From assembly GCA_001566295.1 (NCBI GenBank), contig KQ964270.1, forward strand, positions 124,001 to 188,000: a DNA stretch of 64,000 nucleotides, in the 5' to 3' direction. Below, one piece after another: positions 20,055 through 30,070 of the stretch; position 1 is the first letter of the stretch, and the number at the start of each line of letters is the position of its first letter. The translations under genes were made by a program, and so were the position numbers. Below the pieces are notes generated by a model. That model saw only the letters and a program-made list of their open reading frames with translations, had not been told where the DNA came from and ran no database searches. This DNA comes from Microdochium bolleyi (taxonomy: Eukaryota; Ascomycota; Sordariomycetes; Xylariales; Microdochiaceae).

Positions 20055-21908
20055 ATGATGGCTTCCTCCCAGATCATGTTGTTCCTCGCTGCCACGGGTT
20101 TCGCCGTGGCCCAGCAGGTCTACATCTCCGGAGTGTGGCCAGAGCTGCCAACGCAGTGCAGCAGCTGCTCCGACGCCCCGTCTGAGCCAACCTATTCCTT
20201 CACGCCCTTCTCCTTCACCCAGACCGAGACCACGCGGACTCCGTCGAGCGTCACGCCGGGCCCGTCCACGACCTATGCCCCTCCATATGGCTCTCTGAGC
20301 CATCTCGTGCCCGGCCTCTCGACGACAACCTGGGGCAATTGGGATCCCAATGCCACTGTCAAGGCCACCGACACCCAAGACCCACATGGGCAGGCTGCCT
20401 TCACGGCCCTCTGGGAGCGTGCGAACCTGGCGAATTTTACCTTCCGCGGTATCTACAGCACAACCGTCGAGCCTACGCCTGTACCCACGAGCGAGCTGAT
20501 CCTCCCACCACCGGACTACTTCCAGCCCCAGGACTGCCGGAAGTTCCCCAAGGGCTTCGAGTTTGGTGTGGCTGGCTCGGCATCCCAGATCGAGGGCGCC
20601 GTCGCAGACCAGGGGCGCACGCCCACGTTGATGGAGACCTTTGGGTCCGTCAACAAGGACTATGTCACCAACGAGAACTATTACCTCTACAAGCAGGACA
20701 TTGTACGAATCGCTTCGATGGGCGTCAAGTACTACTCTTTCTCGATCCCTTGGACGCGGATCCTGCCGTTCGTGTTTGAGGGCTCGCCCGCCAACCAACA
20801 AGGCCTTGACCACTACGATGACCTCATCAACTTTATCATCGAGCGTGGCATGGTCCCCGTCGTGACCCTCATCCACTTCGATACTCCGCTGCAGTTCTAC
20901 GGTAACATCTCCGACACCAAGAAGGACCCGATCATCGGCTACTCCAATGGCGCGTATCAGAACGAGACCTTTGAGGACGCCTTTGTGCACTACGGCAAGG
21001 TCGTCATGACGCACTTTGCCGACCGCGTGCCGATCTGGTACACCTTCAACGAGCCGCTGCTGTACTGCGACAACGGCAAGAGCGTGGACACGGTCATCAA
21101 GTCCCACGCGAGGCTGTACCACTTCTACCACGACGAGATCAAGGGTTCCGGGCAGGTCGCCATCAAGTTCAACGACAACTTCGGCGTCCCCCGCGACCCC
21201 AAAGACAAGGCCGACGTCGACGCCGCGAACCACTTCAACGAGTTCCAGCTCGCCACGTTCGCGAACCCGATCTTCCTCGGCAAGGACTACCCGGACGCCT
21301 ACAAGATGACGATCCCGGACTTCGTGCCCCTCTCGGCCGAGGACCTCGCATACATCAACGGCACCGCCGACTTCCTCGGCATCGACCCTTACACGGCGAC
21401 CGTCGTGACCCCGCCGAGCTACGGCATCGAGGCGTGCGCGCGCAACTCGTCCGACCCGTTCTTCCCGTACTGCGTCAACCAGACCACCACCACCACGACC
21501 GGCTGGAACATCGGGTACCGCTCGCAGAGCTACGTCTACATCACGCCGACGTACCTCCGCACCTATCTCAACTACCTCTGGAACACGTTCCGCAAGCCCG
21601 TCGTCATCTCCGAGTTCGGGTTCCCCGTGTTCGGCGAGGCGGACAAGCCGAACCTATCGGACCAGCTGTTCGACACGCCCCGCAGCATCTACTATCTGAG
21701 CTTCATGAGCGAGGTTCTGAAAGCTATCTGGGAAGACGGCGTTCAAGTCAACGGGATCTACGCGTGGTCCTTTGCAGATAACTGGGAGTTTGGGGACTAT
21801 GATGCTCATTTTGGTATCCAGACAGTCAACCGGACGACGCAGGAGAAGAGGTACAAGAAGAGTTTCTTCGACCTGGCTGAATTTATGAATGCCAGACTAC
21901 AGTACTGA
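20055..21908 (+). CDS. Secreted GH1-family beta-glycosidase, divergent active site
   Basis: Intronless, 617 residues. Residues 1-20 form a signal peptide (MMASSQIMLFLAATGFAVAQ). A Thr/Ser/Pro-rich segment of about 140 residues precedes the catalytic barrel, which begins at FPKGFEFGVAGSASQIEGA (164-182). YTFNEPLLYC carries the acid/base E333, and VVISEFGFP carries the likely nucleophile E520. WSFADNWEFGDYDAHFG corresponds to the aglycone-loop motif. The usual HWDLPQ is HFDTPLQ (274-280) and the usual TENG is SEFG, so substrate preference may differ from ordinary beta-glucosidases. The predicted role is hydrolysis of beta-glycosides outside the cell. Either of the two adjacent Met codons could start. 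Codon use is strongly C-ending, as in other highly expressed fungal genes. Confidence 0.92.
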   Translation: MMASSQIMLFLAATGFAVAQQVYISGVWPELPTQCSSCSDAPSEPTYSFTPFSFTQTETTRTPSSVTPGPSTTYAPPYGSLSHLVPGLSTTTWGNWDPNATVKATDTQDPHGQAAFTALWERANLANFTFRGIYSTTVEPTPVPTSELILPPPDYFQPQDCRKFPKGFEFGVAGSASQIEGAVADQGRTPTLMETFGSVNKDYVTNENYYLYKQDIVRIASMGVKYYSFSIPWTRILPFVFEGSPANQQGLDHYDDLINFIIERGMVPVVTLIHFDTPLQFYGNISDTKKDPIIGYSNGAYQNETFEDAFVHYGKVVMTHFADRVPIWYTFNEPLLYCDNGKSVDTVIKSHARLYHFYHDEIKGSGQVAIKFNDNFGVPRDPKDKADVDAANHFNEFQLATFANPIFLGKDYPDAYKMTIPDFVPLSAEDLAYINGTADFLGIDPYTATVVTPPSYGIEACARNSSDPFFPYCVNQTTTTTTGWNIGYRSQSYVYITPTYLRTYLNYLWNTFRKPVVISEFGFPVFGEADKPNLSDQLFDTPRSIYYLSFMSEVLKAIWEDGVQVNGIYAWSFADNWEFGDYDAHFGIQTVNRTTQEKRYKKSFFDLAEFMNARLQY

Positions 21909-22894
21909 GATATAGTGGGAAAGCGATATACTTATCAAGAAGCAGTATAAAAAGGGCTTTGGGGTGGTTTGTGGCGTGGCTGGTGGTTGGACATACAATA
22001 TAGTACACATCGACTTATTTCTGCAGCTTTCTGTGAAGACTTTACTTGTTGAGTGAGGACATTTTAGGCAAGCCGGAACAACGAAACTCATGGCTTACTT
22101 TCCATTCTCCAGGAACTCAGACCTCTGAACCTCTGGGCCTCTGGATGGACCTCTAGATCCAGAACCACCAAAGCACGTTCCATATCCGAACTGGGATATG
22201 ACTCAATAGGGAGCCTCGCTCCTTCTTTTCCGAGCAACAAAAAACTACTCTTCCGTCACAGGAACCTAGTGGAGGATCCAATGTCTTACGACTGTCACTA
22301 TGCCACAAGGACGCAGCGAAAATATCTTGCGCTGGAAAGTACCCTGCAAAGCACAGCCCAGCCTATTGCCTGTCCAGCTGAACTGACACCATGACGATCA
22401 CTAGCAATCCTCCAATAAAGGCTTGTGGTCGCGCGCGGCCGCTGGGCACTAAGGTAGCACATGCATTATTGGTGGGTGGTGGCCGCCATTGACGGGCCGC
22501 GCCGTCGTGCGGGGCCGGACGTGTGTTTACCGCATCTGGCGAGACAGACATGGACCAATGCACTTGTGTAGACGAATCCTTTGCGTGATTGGCATGGTTT
22601 CCAGTCTGAGTGGCTGGCGTTCGGCTGTGATCAACAAAGTGGTTGGACTGGGCGCGCGTGAAGATCATCGGCGCTGCTATTGATGAGAGCTGCGACCTGC
22701 TCGACGACGGACTGGGAGACGATGTGCACATAAATAGCGTCTAAGTGGACAGCCCTCGGATCGTCCCTGTTCATTGTCCTCGCGTTTCACCGAAAAACAT
22801 CTGCAAATCACGTCAGATCTCTTGTCTAGTGTGAGGCTCAGACTAACAACCCTTAGCACCTTGACTTAGCCCTTTCTCTCCCGATCAACACATC
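21909..22894. other. Intergenic with a degenerate CCTCTG-rich tract
   Basis: A short CCTCTGAAC/CCTCTGG-like imperfect array at about 22120-22160 resembles the 9-bp minisatellite at 35421-35547. The rest shows no gene. Confidence 0.6.
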
Positions 22895-24697
22895 ATGGCG
22901 AATGCACAACAGTTCATTGATCCCTTTTTCTTGCTCAAAAAGCTCGCGGAGGAAGATGCAGCCTCTCCGGCGCCCACCGCAGGGCCAGTCTATCCCACTT
23001 CTCAAGCCAGGGCTCACTCGGCGCAAGTGTACTCGAATGCTGTGGCGGGATATGTACCCGATCGCCCCAGTGACGAATTCTCTCCTCCCCAATCGTTCGG
23101 AAGCAATGACAACACGGCCGTGAACAGTGGCTGGGCCAGCACCGAGTTCCGCTACTCTGATCTGGTGGACCTGGAGCCAGGCTGGGACAATGACCCCAAC
23201 TTCGCGCGTCCTGGACATGCTCCGAAAGGCGAACCACAGAGGCCATACGTCCCCACGGCCGACGGCGTCTTGCAGATCATCGGGCAAGGCACCATCGCGG
23301 TCAGGGCCAAGGTTGACGACAAGCTCGAGATCGAAGTCCACACCGACGAGCCGTCTATCGCCGACAGGACCACACTGGGCGTCAAGATCACCTCGGGCGA
23401 GGTGGCTTACTACATGCGCAAGAACGGCATGGAGCTGCCGCTGTACAAGACGCAGATCAAGGTCATCGAAGAGTCATGCATCGACGCCGGCATCGAGACG
23501 ACGTACTGGCTCTCGATAGACAAGGAGAATGGCGTGGTCAGGTACGGCAAATACTGGACGCACAAGAATCTCACCTGCTTCGAGGCCACGTACAAGGGTC
23601 CCAACGAGAAGGGCGCCCTCGTCTGGATCGACGAGAAGTACAAGTGGCTCGCCCAGCTGCGTCATGTTGACATTATCCAGGATGGTGACAGCGACACGCC
23701 GCCCACGCTTGCCATCCTGCCTGTCGCCGTGGTCATGGACGAGTCCCCTTTCATCGTGTCGAGCGACTCCGTGACGCTGGCGCAGCTCGAGACGGGAGCG
23801 GTCACTGTGCCCGCCAACCTCCCCGAGGCGTGCCAGCGGCTGTACGGCAATGTCACGGGGAAGGAAATCATCCTCAACGATAAGGAGTTTCCCAACTTCA
23901 CAGATGCGATCGAGATGAGCTGCCGGCGCGAGGACGGCTGGTGCCACAAGCGGCTCAAAACCAAGGCCGGCAAAGGAGACCCTGACGCGACCTACTTGCG
24001 CATCACACTTGGCTTCAACTACGTGAGTCTCATGTTGTCTCAACATCCCTATCTCGACTCCCACCGACGACTTGTCCGCACCAGGACATCTCCAATCCGT
24101 CTTCCTTACCAGAGACACATATTGACCACATGTCTTCACAGGGCGACTCCCCCGGCGTCCCGTACGTCCTAGAGATCTGGCCTCCGAAGCACTACTCGTC
24201 CGTGCATGACCACGGCGACGCGTGCGCCATCATCAAGGTCCTCCACGGCGAGATCAACGCGACCTACTACGACACACTGCAAAAGCGCAGGCCCGCCGTC
24301 ATCGGCTCGCCTGCGCTCTTCCAGGAAGGCCAGATCACCTGGCTCAGCCCGACGAGGTTCCAGATCCATAAGCTTCACAACACGTCGGACCGCGTATGCT
24401 GCACGATTCAGTGCTACAGGTGCGTCTTTTGGCCCCGCGCCCCCTTCACCGATCATGAAACTCCTATAAAGCCCACAGAGAAGATTGGATGCCTTGGGCT
24501 GACACTGTTTGATGTTTGTGATGTCTCTGTACAGATACGAGAAGCAGGACAACAAGCACTACGAGGCGTTCCGCTTTCAGGACGGATCAGGCGAGGTCAA
24601 GGACTTCACACCTAACAGCGACATGAGCTACATCGCATTCCGGCAGCAGATGATGAAGGAGTGGAACGACATGATGTTTGGTGGTGGCGGCAAGTAG
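22895..24697 (+). CDS. Two-part protein with C-terminal cysteine-dioxygenase-like cupin domain
   Basis: Exons 22895-24022, 24142-24419 and 24535-24697 give 522 residues. Introns are 119 bp (GTGAGT, phase 0) and 115 bp (GTGCGT, phase 2). Residues 377-522 form a cupin resembling cysteine dioxygenase: VHDHGDACAIIKVLHG supplies H398 and H400, and IHKLHNTSDRVCC supplies H452, matching the three-histidine iron site of thiol dioxygenases. The first ~370 residues have no family I recognise; they are mostly ordered, with ADGVLQIIGQGTIAVRAKV, and YWLSIDKENGVVRYGKYW typical of beta-rich folds. A role in oxidising a thiol or a related small molecule is inference. No signal peptide is seen, so it is probably cytosolic. 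It is convergent with the SDR gene; the stop codons are 143 bp apart. Confidence 0.85.
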
Positions 24698-24840
24698 GCT
24701 GATGGTAGCAACAGCAGGGACAGTAAATGAGATTCTAGTTGGACCGGTGCTGAGTTATGCACTCCACTCGGTGGTAGACCCTACAAGTCCAAGAAAAGCA
24801 AGCCAGTGAAAGCGAATCACCTCAAGGGACAGTCAGGCTC

Positions 24841-26001
24841 CTACCACGGGTGGCTCTATTCGATGCGAGAGAAATCAGTGTTTTTGAACTGTCATAGGTT
24901 CCGAGGCTCAGACTTACTCGTCCATCCCAGCACCAGAATGTACCGGTGTCGGCTGTTTCCTTGGATGCAATGACCCTCAGCATGCCGGACACGCTTTCCG
25001 AAGGGCTGATCTGCCCCTGGACGTCCCAGCCGAGCTGCACGTCGGCCATGTCCCTGTCAATAAACACAGTTAGGGCCTTGCGCTATGAATGGCCAGAAGT
25101 TGGAGACAAATGCTACTCACGTCCGCACTTCTCCCGGGTGAAGCGCCAGGATCACAGCCTCCTTCTTGCGCGCGTCGCTGGACCGCTTCAGCTCAGCAGC
25201 CATGTGGCGTAGCATCTGGTTGAGCGCGGCCTTGCTGGCCGCGTAGGCAGCGAAGCCGTCCTCGTACTCGAGGAAGTTTGTAGTTGAGCCCGAATCCGAC
25301 GAGATGAAGACGAGCCTGCTCGGCGGCCGAGAAAGGCTGAGCAGCTTCTGGGCGCAGATGATCGGGCCGATGGTGTTTGTGTGGAGGTGCTTGGCGAAGT
25401 CGGCGAACGATCTTGCTCGCGTGTGTGTTAGCAGCTGGGAAATCAGTGCAAGATCGCGGGCGAGATGGCCGTGCCTGCGGTCGTGGACCGCATTGATGGG
25501 GGACTCACACTTCGGTAGCCCTGTTGGGATACTGCAGTATGCCTGCGTTGAGCACGACGGTGCCTATGTTCAGGCCGTTGTCGACATGACATTGCATGGT
25601 GCCGGCAAAGTTCTGCTTCCAGTATTTCGGTTAGCTATTGGTCGCCATTGAGTTTATGGTCGCCGTCTGGTCTGAGGATTGAAACCCCTCGGTAGCACAC
25701 GTGTCTCCCGATTTGACAAAGGGTTGGCGTTCAGATGTAGGTGGCAACGCACCCCAAGACTCTGCTCATCAGCAACATCACACTCCTCAATCAGACACCG
25801 GTCCCGTGCACCCAGAGACTCGAGCAGCTCATGGAGCAGCCGAGATTTGGACGCATTCCTGACCGCCGCGACGACCTGCACACCTCCGGGACTTGTCGCT
25901 GGTGATGACGGTAGCTGCTGGGCGAGGAGCTGTTTGACAAACTCGAGCCCGATGCCGCGCGATGCGCCGACTACCACCCATGCCTCACTGTCTCGTGTCA
26001 T
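24841..26001 (-). CDS. Short-chain dehydrogenase/reductase (SDR), five exons
   Basis: Exons 26001-25753, 25612-25509, 25411-25121, 25053-24918 and 24855-24841 give 264 residues. All four introns (140, 97, 67 and 62 bp) have GT-AG ends and consistent phases (0, 2, 2, 0). The Rossmann motif GASRGIG is at 12-18, LNAGI replaces the usual NNAG, the catalytic Ser is in VFISSDSGS, and the YxxxK pair is in YAASK. The protein thus has the complete catalytic triad of a classical NAD(P)-dependent SDR. The order and the HLHTNTIGPIICAQKLL segment resemble the sniffer/CsgA-like group. The last exon is only 15 bp, coding SHPW and the stop. The substrate is unknown. Confidence 0.88.
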
Positions 26002-27282
26002 TCTGTTCCGGCCTCCACAGCGTGGTGAGACTGCACTCGGCTGTTCCTGGGTGCGATACTGGCAAGAGTGACGGTGGGTTGGGCCTTGTACCTTGCTTGG
26101 TTACTTACCCCTCATCTCCAAGCTGGAGACGAGAGAGACTAAAGTCGTGTAGGACCCGCCAAGGTCTCCTGCCGCTTTCGGACACTTTACAGCATCCCGA
26201 GCCTCTCCTTGGCCACTTGCTCCATTGGAAGTATCAACTCTCCGGGGCAGGGCCCGTGCTTGCCCCGGCCGTGGTCCCGATCGAGAACAGGCTCCATCAG
26301 GCTGCTGGCTTGCCGGTCATCCGGGACTCGGATAGTCTTGGTCGGCAGTGCTTGTGCTTCTCAGACACATGAGGATGGGGCTTGAGTCATGACTATCAGC
26401 TCCACTTCCGAGCATTATACTGCTGATCTTCAGGCGTCGTTGTGCCCGTGTTTTGCCCATGCGGGCATGGCTGTCTGGAGCACGGACAAGCTGGGAAGTG
26501 TGAACTTGTGATTGTGGAGTCACGAATGCTGTGCGTCACTAGCGACATGGCCATTTCGATATTGCGGATTCTCCTACAACCAAAAACATCTTCACTTGCT
26601 CTTCTCTAGAGAGGGAGAGTGACTCTTCAAGTCGTTTTGATCCGACGTAGATTCGAGAGGAGACTTTATGTTCGAAATTGACGTGGCTCATGATAGCTAT
26701 ATTTGGCATCATGAAGAATGAGAAGTTTAGCCTTCACTGCAAAGTGTAGATTCTGCCTTGAGTACAAGAACTACGACCGACTTTCTACCTGTATGGAGGA
26801 AGGAAAGCACCATCATTATCCCCAACAGCAACGCAAGCAGCCACTCTTCCCTTTACACTAATCCAAATCCAAAGGCTACTATTAGCCCGGCCCCATCGTT
26901 GCCCTTCTAAAACCAGTCTACAAAATCGCAAAAATCAAAGTCGACATCGCCACCATCTTGTTCCTCGCCACCATAGCTGTAGTGACCTCCCCCTCGAATG
27001 TTCAAGTCGAGGAGCGTCAGACCACCTACAAGAGTATACCCGCGATCCGCGCCGCCACCCTCGAGATTGATATCGCTTACGAGAAACGTGGCATATGGCT
27101 CCTTGCCGGGGTTGGCGTACACTTTATCAATTTCCTCATGGCTGGTCTCATTTTCCTCGAGAAGCCCCCCGCCATTTATGAGCCCGAGAGCAACAACTGC
27201 GTCAATAAACAATCGGCAGGCTTCTTCACCAGCCCCTCAATGCCGGACTCGTTGCCTGGCAGATTAAGACACAGTCGAGGTC
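26002..27282. other. Intergenic, no firm gene
   Basis: Two opposite reading frames overlap at 26907-27566. The minus one (26907-27212) is Gly/Asp-rich and the plus one (26958-27566) is mixed; neither has motifs or a good start, and they may be chance frames upstream of the small gene at 27283. Confidence 0.5.
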
Positions 27283-27702
27283 ATGACCAACACCCACACC
27301 GACGGCCGCGCCGAGTACTTCACCTCGGGTTTCCCCCAGGGCGAGGCAGCCTTCACGACCTTCGGCAAGGACCAGTGGCAGGACTGCCCCATCGGCGTCA
27401 TCAACAGCTCCACCTTCCTCGACCCCCCGGGCCGTCCTGGCTCAGGCCGTGTCGATGTCCAGTGGACGCGCGACGGCGGCAAGCTCAGCGACGGCTTCTG
27501 GGCGCCCGAGTTCGGCTGCATGAAGCTGAGCCCGCCGGTCTGGTTCTCGGCCGCGAAGACGCTTGAGGAGCGCGGCAACGTATTCTGTAACATGGAGATC
27601 GATGACAGCAGCCTCTCGGACATGTGGTCCGTCTGGCACGTTCACAAGTGCGGCGTGCCCTGCCGCGACGCTGCCGACGACTTCACTGTGGACAGAGCCT
27701 GA
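27283..27702 (+). CDS. Small hypothetical protein, 139 residues
   Basis: A single frame with strongly C-ending codons (atc, gtc, ctc, ttc and gac dominate), which argues for real coding sequence. The protein starts MTNTHTDGRAEYFTSGF and has five cysteines in contexts QDCP, FGCM, VFCN, HKCG and VPCR, plus several Trp residues. No signal peptide, membrane segment or known domain is recognised. Upstream AG dinucleotides (around 27258 and 27270) would allow an extra 5' exon, so the N-terminus is uncertain. It lies alone between the SDR and the PTH11-like receptor. Confidence 0.55.
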   Translation: MTNTHTDGRAEYFTSGFPQGEAAFTTFGKDQWQDCPIGVINSSTFLDPPGRPGSGRVDVQWTRDGGKLSDGFWAPEFGCMKLSPPVWFSAAKTLEERGNVFCNMEIDDSSLSDMWSVWHVHKCGVPCRDAADDFTVDRA

Positions 27703-28717
27703 GGAGGATATCTGGAGGCAGTATTCTGTATCCAGGATGAAACACGTGAAGGGAATGGTTGATCTCAGGAAACTTGCAGCGTTCTTGTAGAAATGGACAG
27801 GAGCAACGAAGTCTTGGGGCTGAGTTGAGATGAAGCTTTATCTTTTGTGTAAATATCACCTGTCACTACTTTGAAATTTCTATTTCTTTCTTCCACAACA
27901 GAGCTGTACCTGGAAAATACCCAAGATCGAAAAAAAGCTAAGGCATAACGTACCATCACCTGCGCTTCATGCTCAAAATGTAGTGCTATCGTGATACCAA
28001 GCCCTGCTTGTCTGAGTGCACTACTATATTTGGCCGTGTGGTATCTACTCGGTTGGCCGTACCCATACACTTTGGCCAGTCCGACAATTCAGCCTAATAA
28101 TGTCTTTGCCTTCTCCCTTATAGCGGGCAGGGATATATGTAGTTATCGATGTACGACGGCAGAATGAAAGGTACACGGCCAACATAGTACATGAGTGCAC
28201 TCTCCCAGGTTGTGCCGTTGTGGCGCGGTACCTTTCGGCAGTCTTCAGCACACGCAGCAAGAGGATGCCTGTAAATTCAACCAGGGTAGCCATGAGCTCC
28301 CGAATCCACGGTGCCGGTATTAAGTGGCTGCAGCTGCATGGTTGCATGACTGCTGCAGCCACATCATACCAGACTTGCTGGGGTGTAGTTCGCACTTCTT
28401 GGCATAAGCACTGCGATGTAACATGATGCTCGACTTATGTCTTTCTTTCCAAGGACTAGAATTCGTGTGGAAACAGCGGCTGGTGTGAAATGGGCCGCCA
28501 GAAGAGTGCTCATTTTGATGGGTGTATGGGAAGAAGTTGGAGACTACAGTGAATCACTGGAATGAATGCACCAATTCGAACTATACTTCAAGTAAAATTG
28601 TCTTGGCAGTATGCCCAACCATGATGTGTCCCCCCTTGAGAACCTAAAGGCCACACAGCCCGTGGTTTAGCTGTTCGCACAATATACACAGATGTCGCAC
28701 ATAGTGAAATAGCTAGC
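27703..28717. other. Intergenic, no gene seen
   Basis: About 1 kb between the ends of convergent genes, relatively AT-rich compared with the coding parts, without motifs. Confidence 0.65.
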
Positions 28718-30070
28718 TCATGTATCGATCCAGCTCTCCTTCCTGTTCTTAGCCTGCGGCTCGCGCTGCTGCACCTCGACGCGGACCTCCGTCTCCTTCT
28801 TTATCTGGGGCATCTTGGCCAGCTCGAAGTCTCTGGATGGCTCGATAATATTGGTCTGGCTGTCATTGCCCGAGATCTCACTCTTGAGGTCGACGCCCGT
28901 GCCGCTGCGGATGTACCGGTGGCCGGAGCGAGCGTGGGCCGAGGAGTTGCCCGGCCGCGAGCCGTGCGACAGGCCGCCTGTAGCACCGCCGCCGGTCTTG
29001 CGCGCGTAGCTGTCGAGGGTGGAGCGCAGGCCCATCTTGAAGGCGACAACTCTGATGATAGGCTGGAGCGCGGGGAAGCAGCCGCACCAGAGGCCAATAT
29101 GGGATTCGAGATCGGTCCAGACGCCGATTGTGGCCATCTTGAAGGTTCTGTCGCCGCGAAGAAGAGTGTCAGTTCTCGCACACTAAAACAGGGGCTCCCC
29201 TGCGGCGCTGCGCGAAAAGACCACTTACGAGTCGACTTTCCAGTCCATGGTCTTGATGTAGTACAGGCGGATCAGACCCGTGATCACGACAAATATTCCC
29301 ACGCTGAACACGGCGATGACCTGGAACATCTTGCGAGACCACAGCATCTTCGTGTATATGACCCAGATAGGCAGGCCCATGAGCACCACATCGAAGATGA
29401 TGCCGAGCACGGCGTGGCCGGTCATCATCTGGTCGAGCTGCACCGGCGTGACACACTGCGCACCAGGGGTCATCGGCGGTAACCATCCGTGGGAAATGGG
29501 ATTGCACTGCAGCAGGCGGAATAAGAAGCAGCCCAGCGTCGAGAGGAAGATCATGACTCCGGTCGTCCAGATGCTGATCATGTAGATTTTATCCTTGTTG
29601 AGTCTTGGCAGGAATGCGAGGATGGCAAGCCGGTCCAGCCCAACGCCCCAGAAGTACAGCAGGTTGAGATTGTTGAGTCCCTGGAAACATCAACATGGTG
29701 GTGAGCAAAATTCCCGAATAGTAGGAGGAGCACATCGAGGGATTGCTCGACTCACCTGGTAGAACTCAAGGATCGACGCCGGAGGGATCAACTCCATGTG
29801 GGCGCCAGCTCCATGGTTGGAAAGATGAATGTTGAAAGCAGACTGGCTGCAGACAACGCCTAGCGCAAGCACGGCGATGAAGTCGTCCCATCCGGGTGTC
29901 TTGGACATGAAGAAGCGCGTGTACAAGCGTGTTGCGACGAAGAGTGTGCTGATGACAACGAGGGCGATGTTGAGTCGAGCCTGGTGGCCTCCGGCCCAGT
30001 CATCTGTCTCCCAGAACTGAGTCCCTGGAGGGTAGTTTGATGTTGTCGGGGCGGATGGGCCAGCCATCAT
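28718..30070 (-). CDS. PTH11-like integral membrane protein (fungal rhodopsin domain)
   Basis: Exons 30070-29756, 29680-29229 and 29147-28718 give 398 residues. Introns are 75 bp (phase 0) and 81 bp (phase 2). Seven hydrophobic segments are visible. Markers of the fungal rhodopsin domain include ARLNIALVVISTLFVATR, WDDFIAVLALGV after helix 1, the GLNNLNLLYFWGVGLDRLAIL helix region, FFLS-like FLFRLLQCNPISHGW and FDVVLMGLPIWVIY. The C-terminal ~110 residues are a cytosolic Ser/Gly/Arg tail. It lacks a CFEM domain. The family includes Magnaporthe Pth11-related receptors used in surface sensing, but many members have unknown ligands. Either of two adjacent Met codons could be the start. Confidence 0.88.

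Noticed and set aside
20046..21233. 395-codon minus-strand ORF
   Set aside because: Antisense shadow of the GH1 gene, whose motifs and codon bias are unambiguous.
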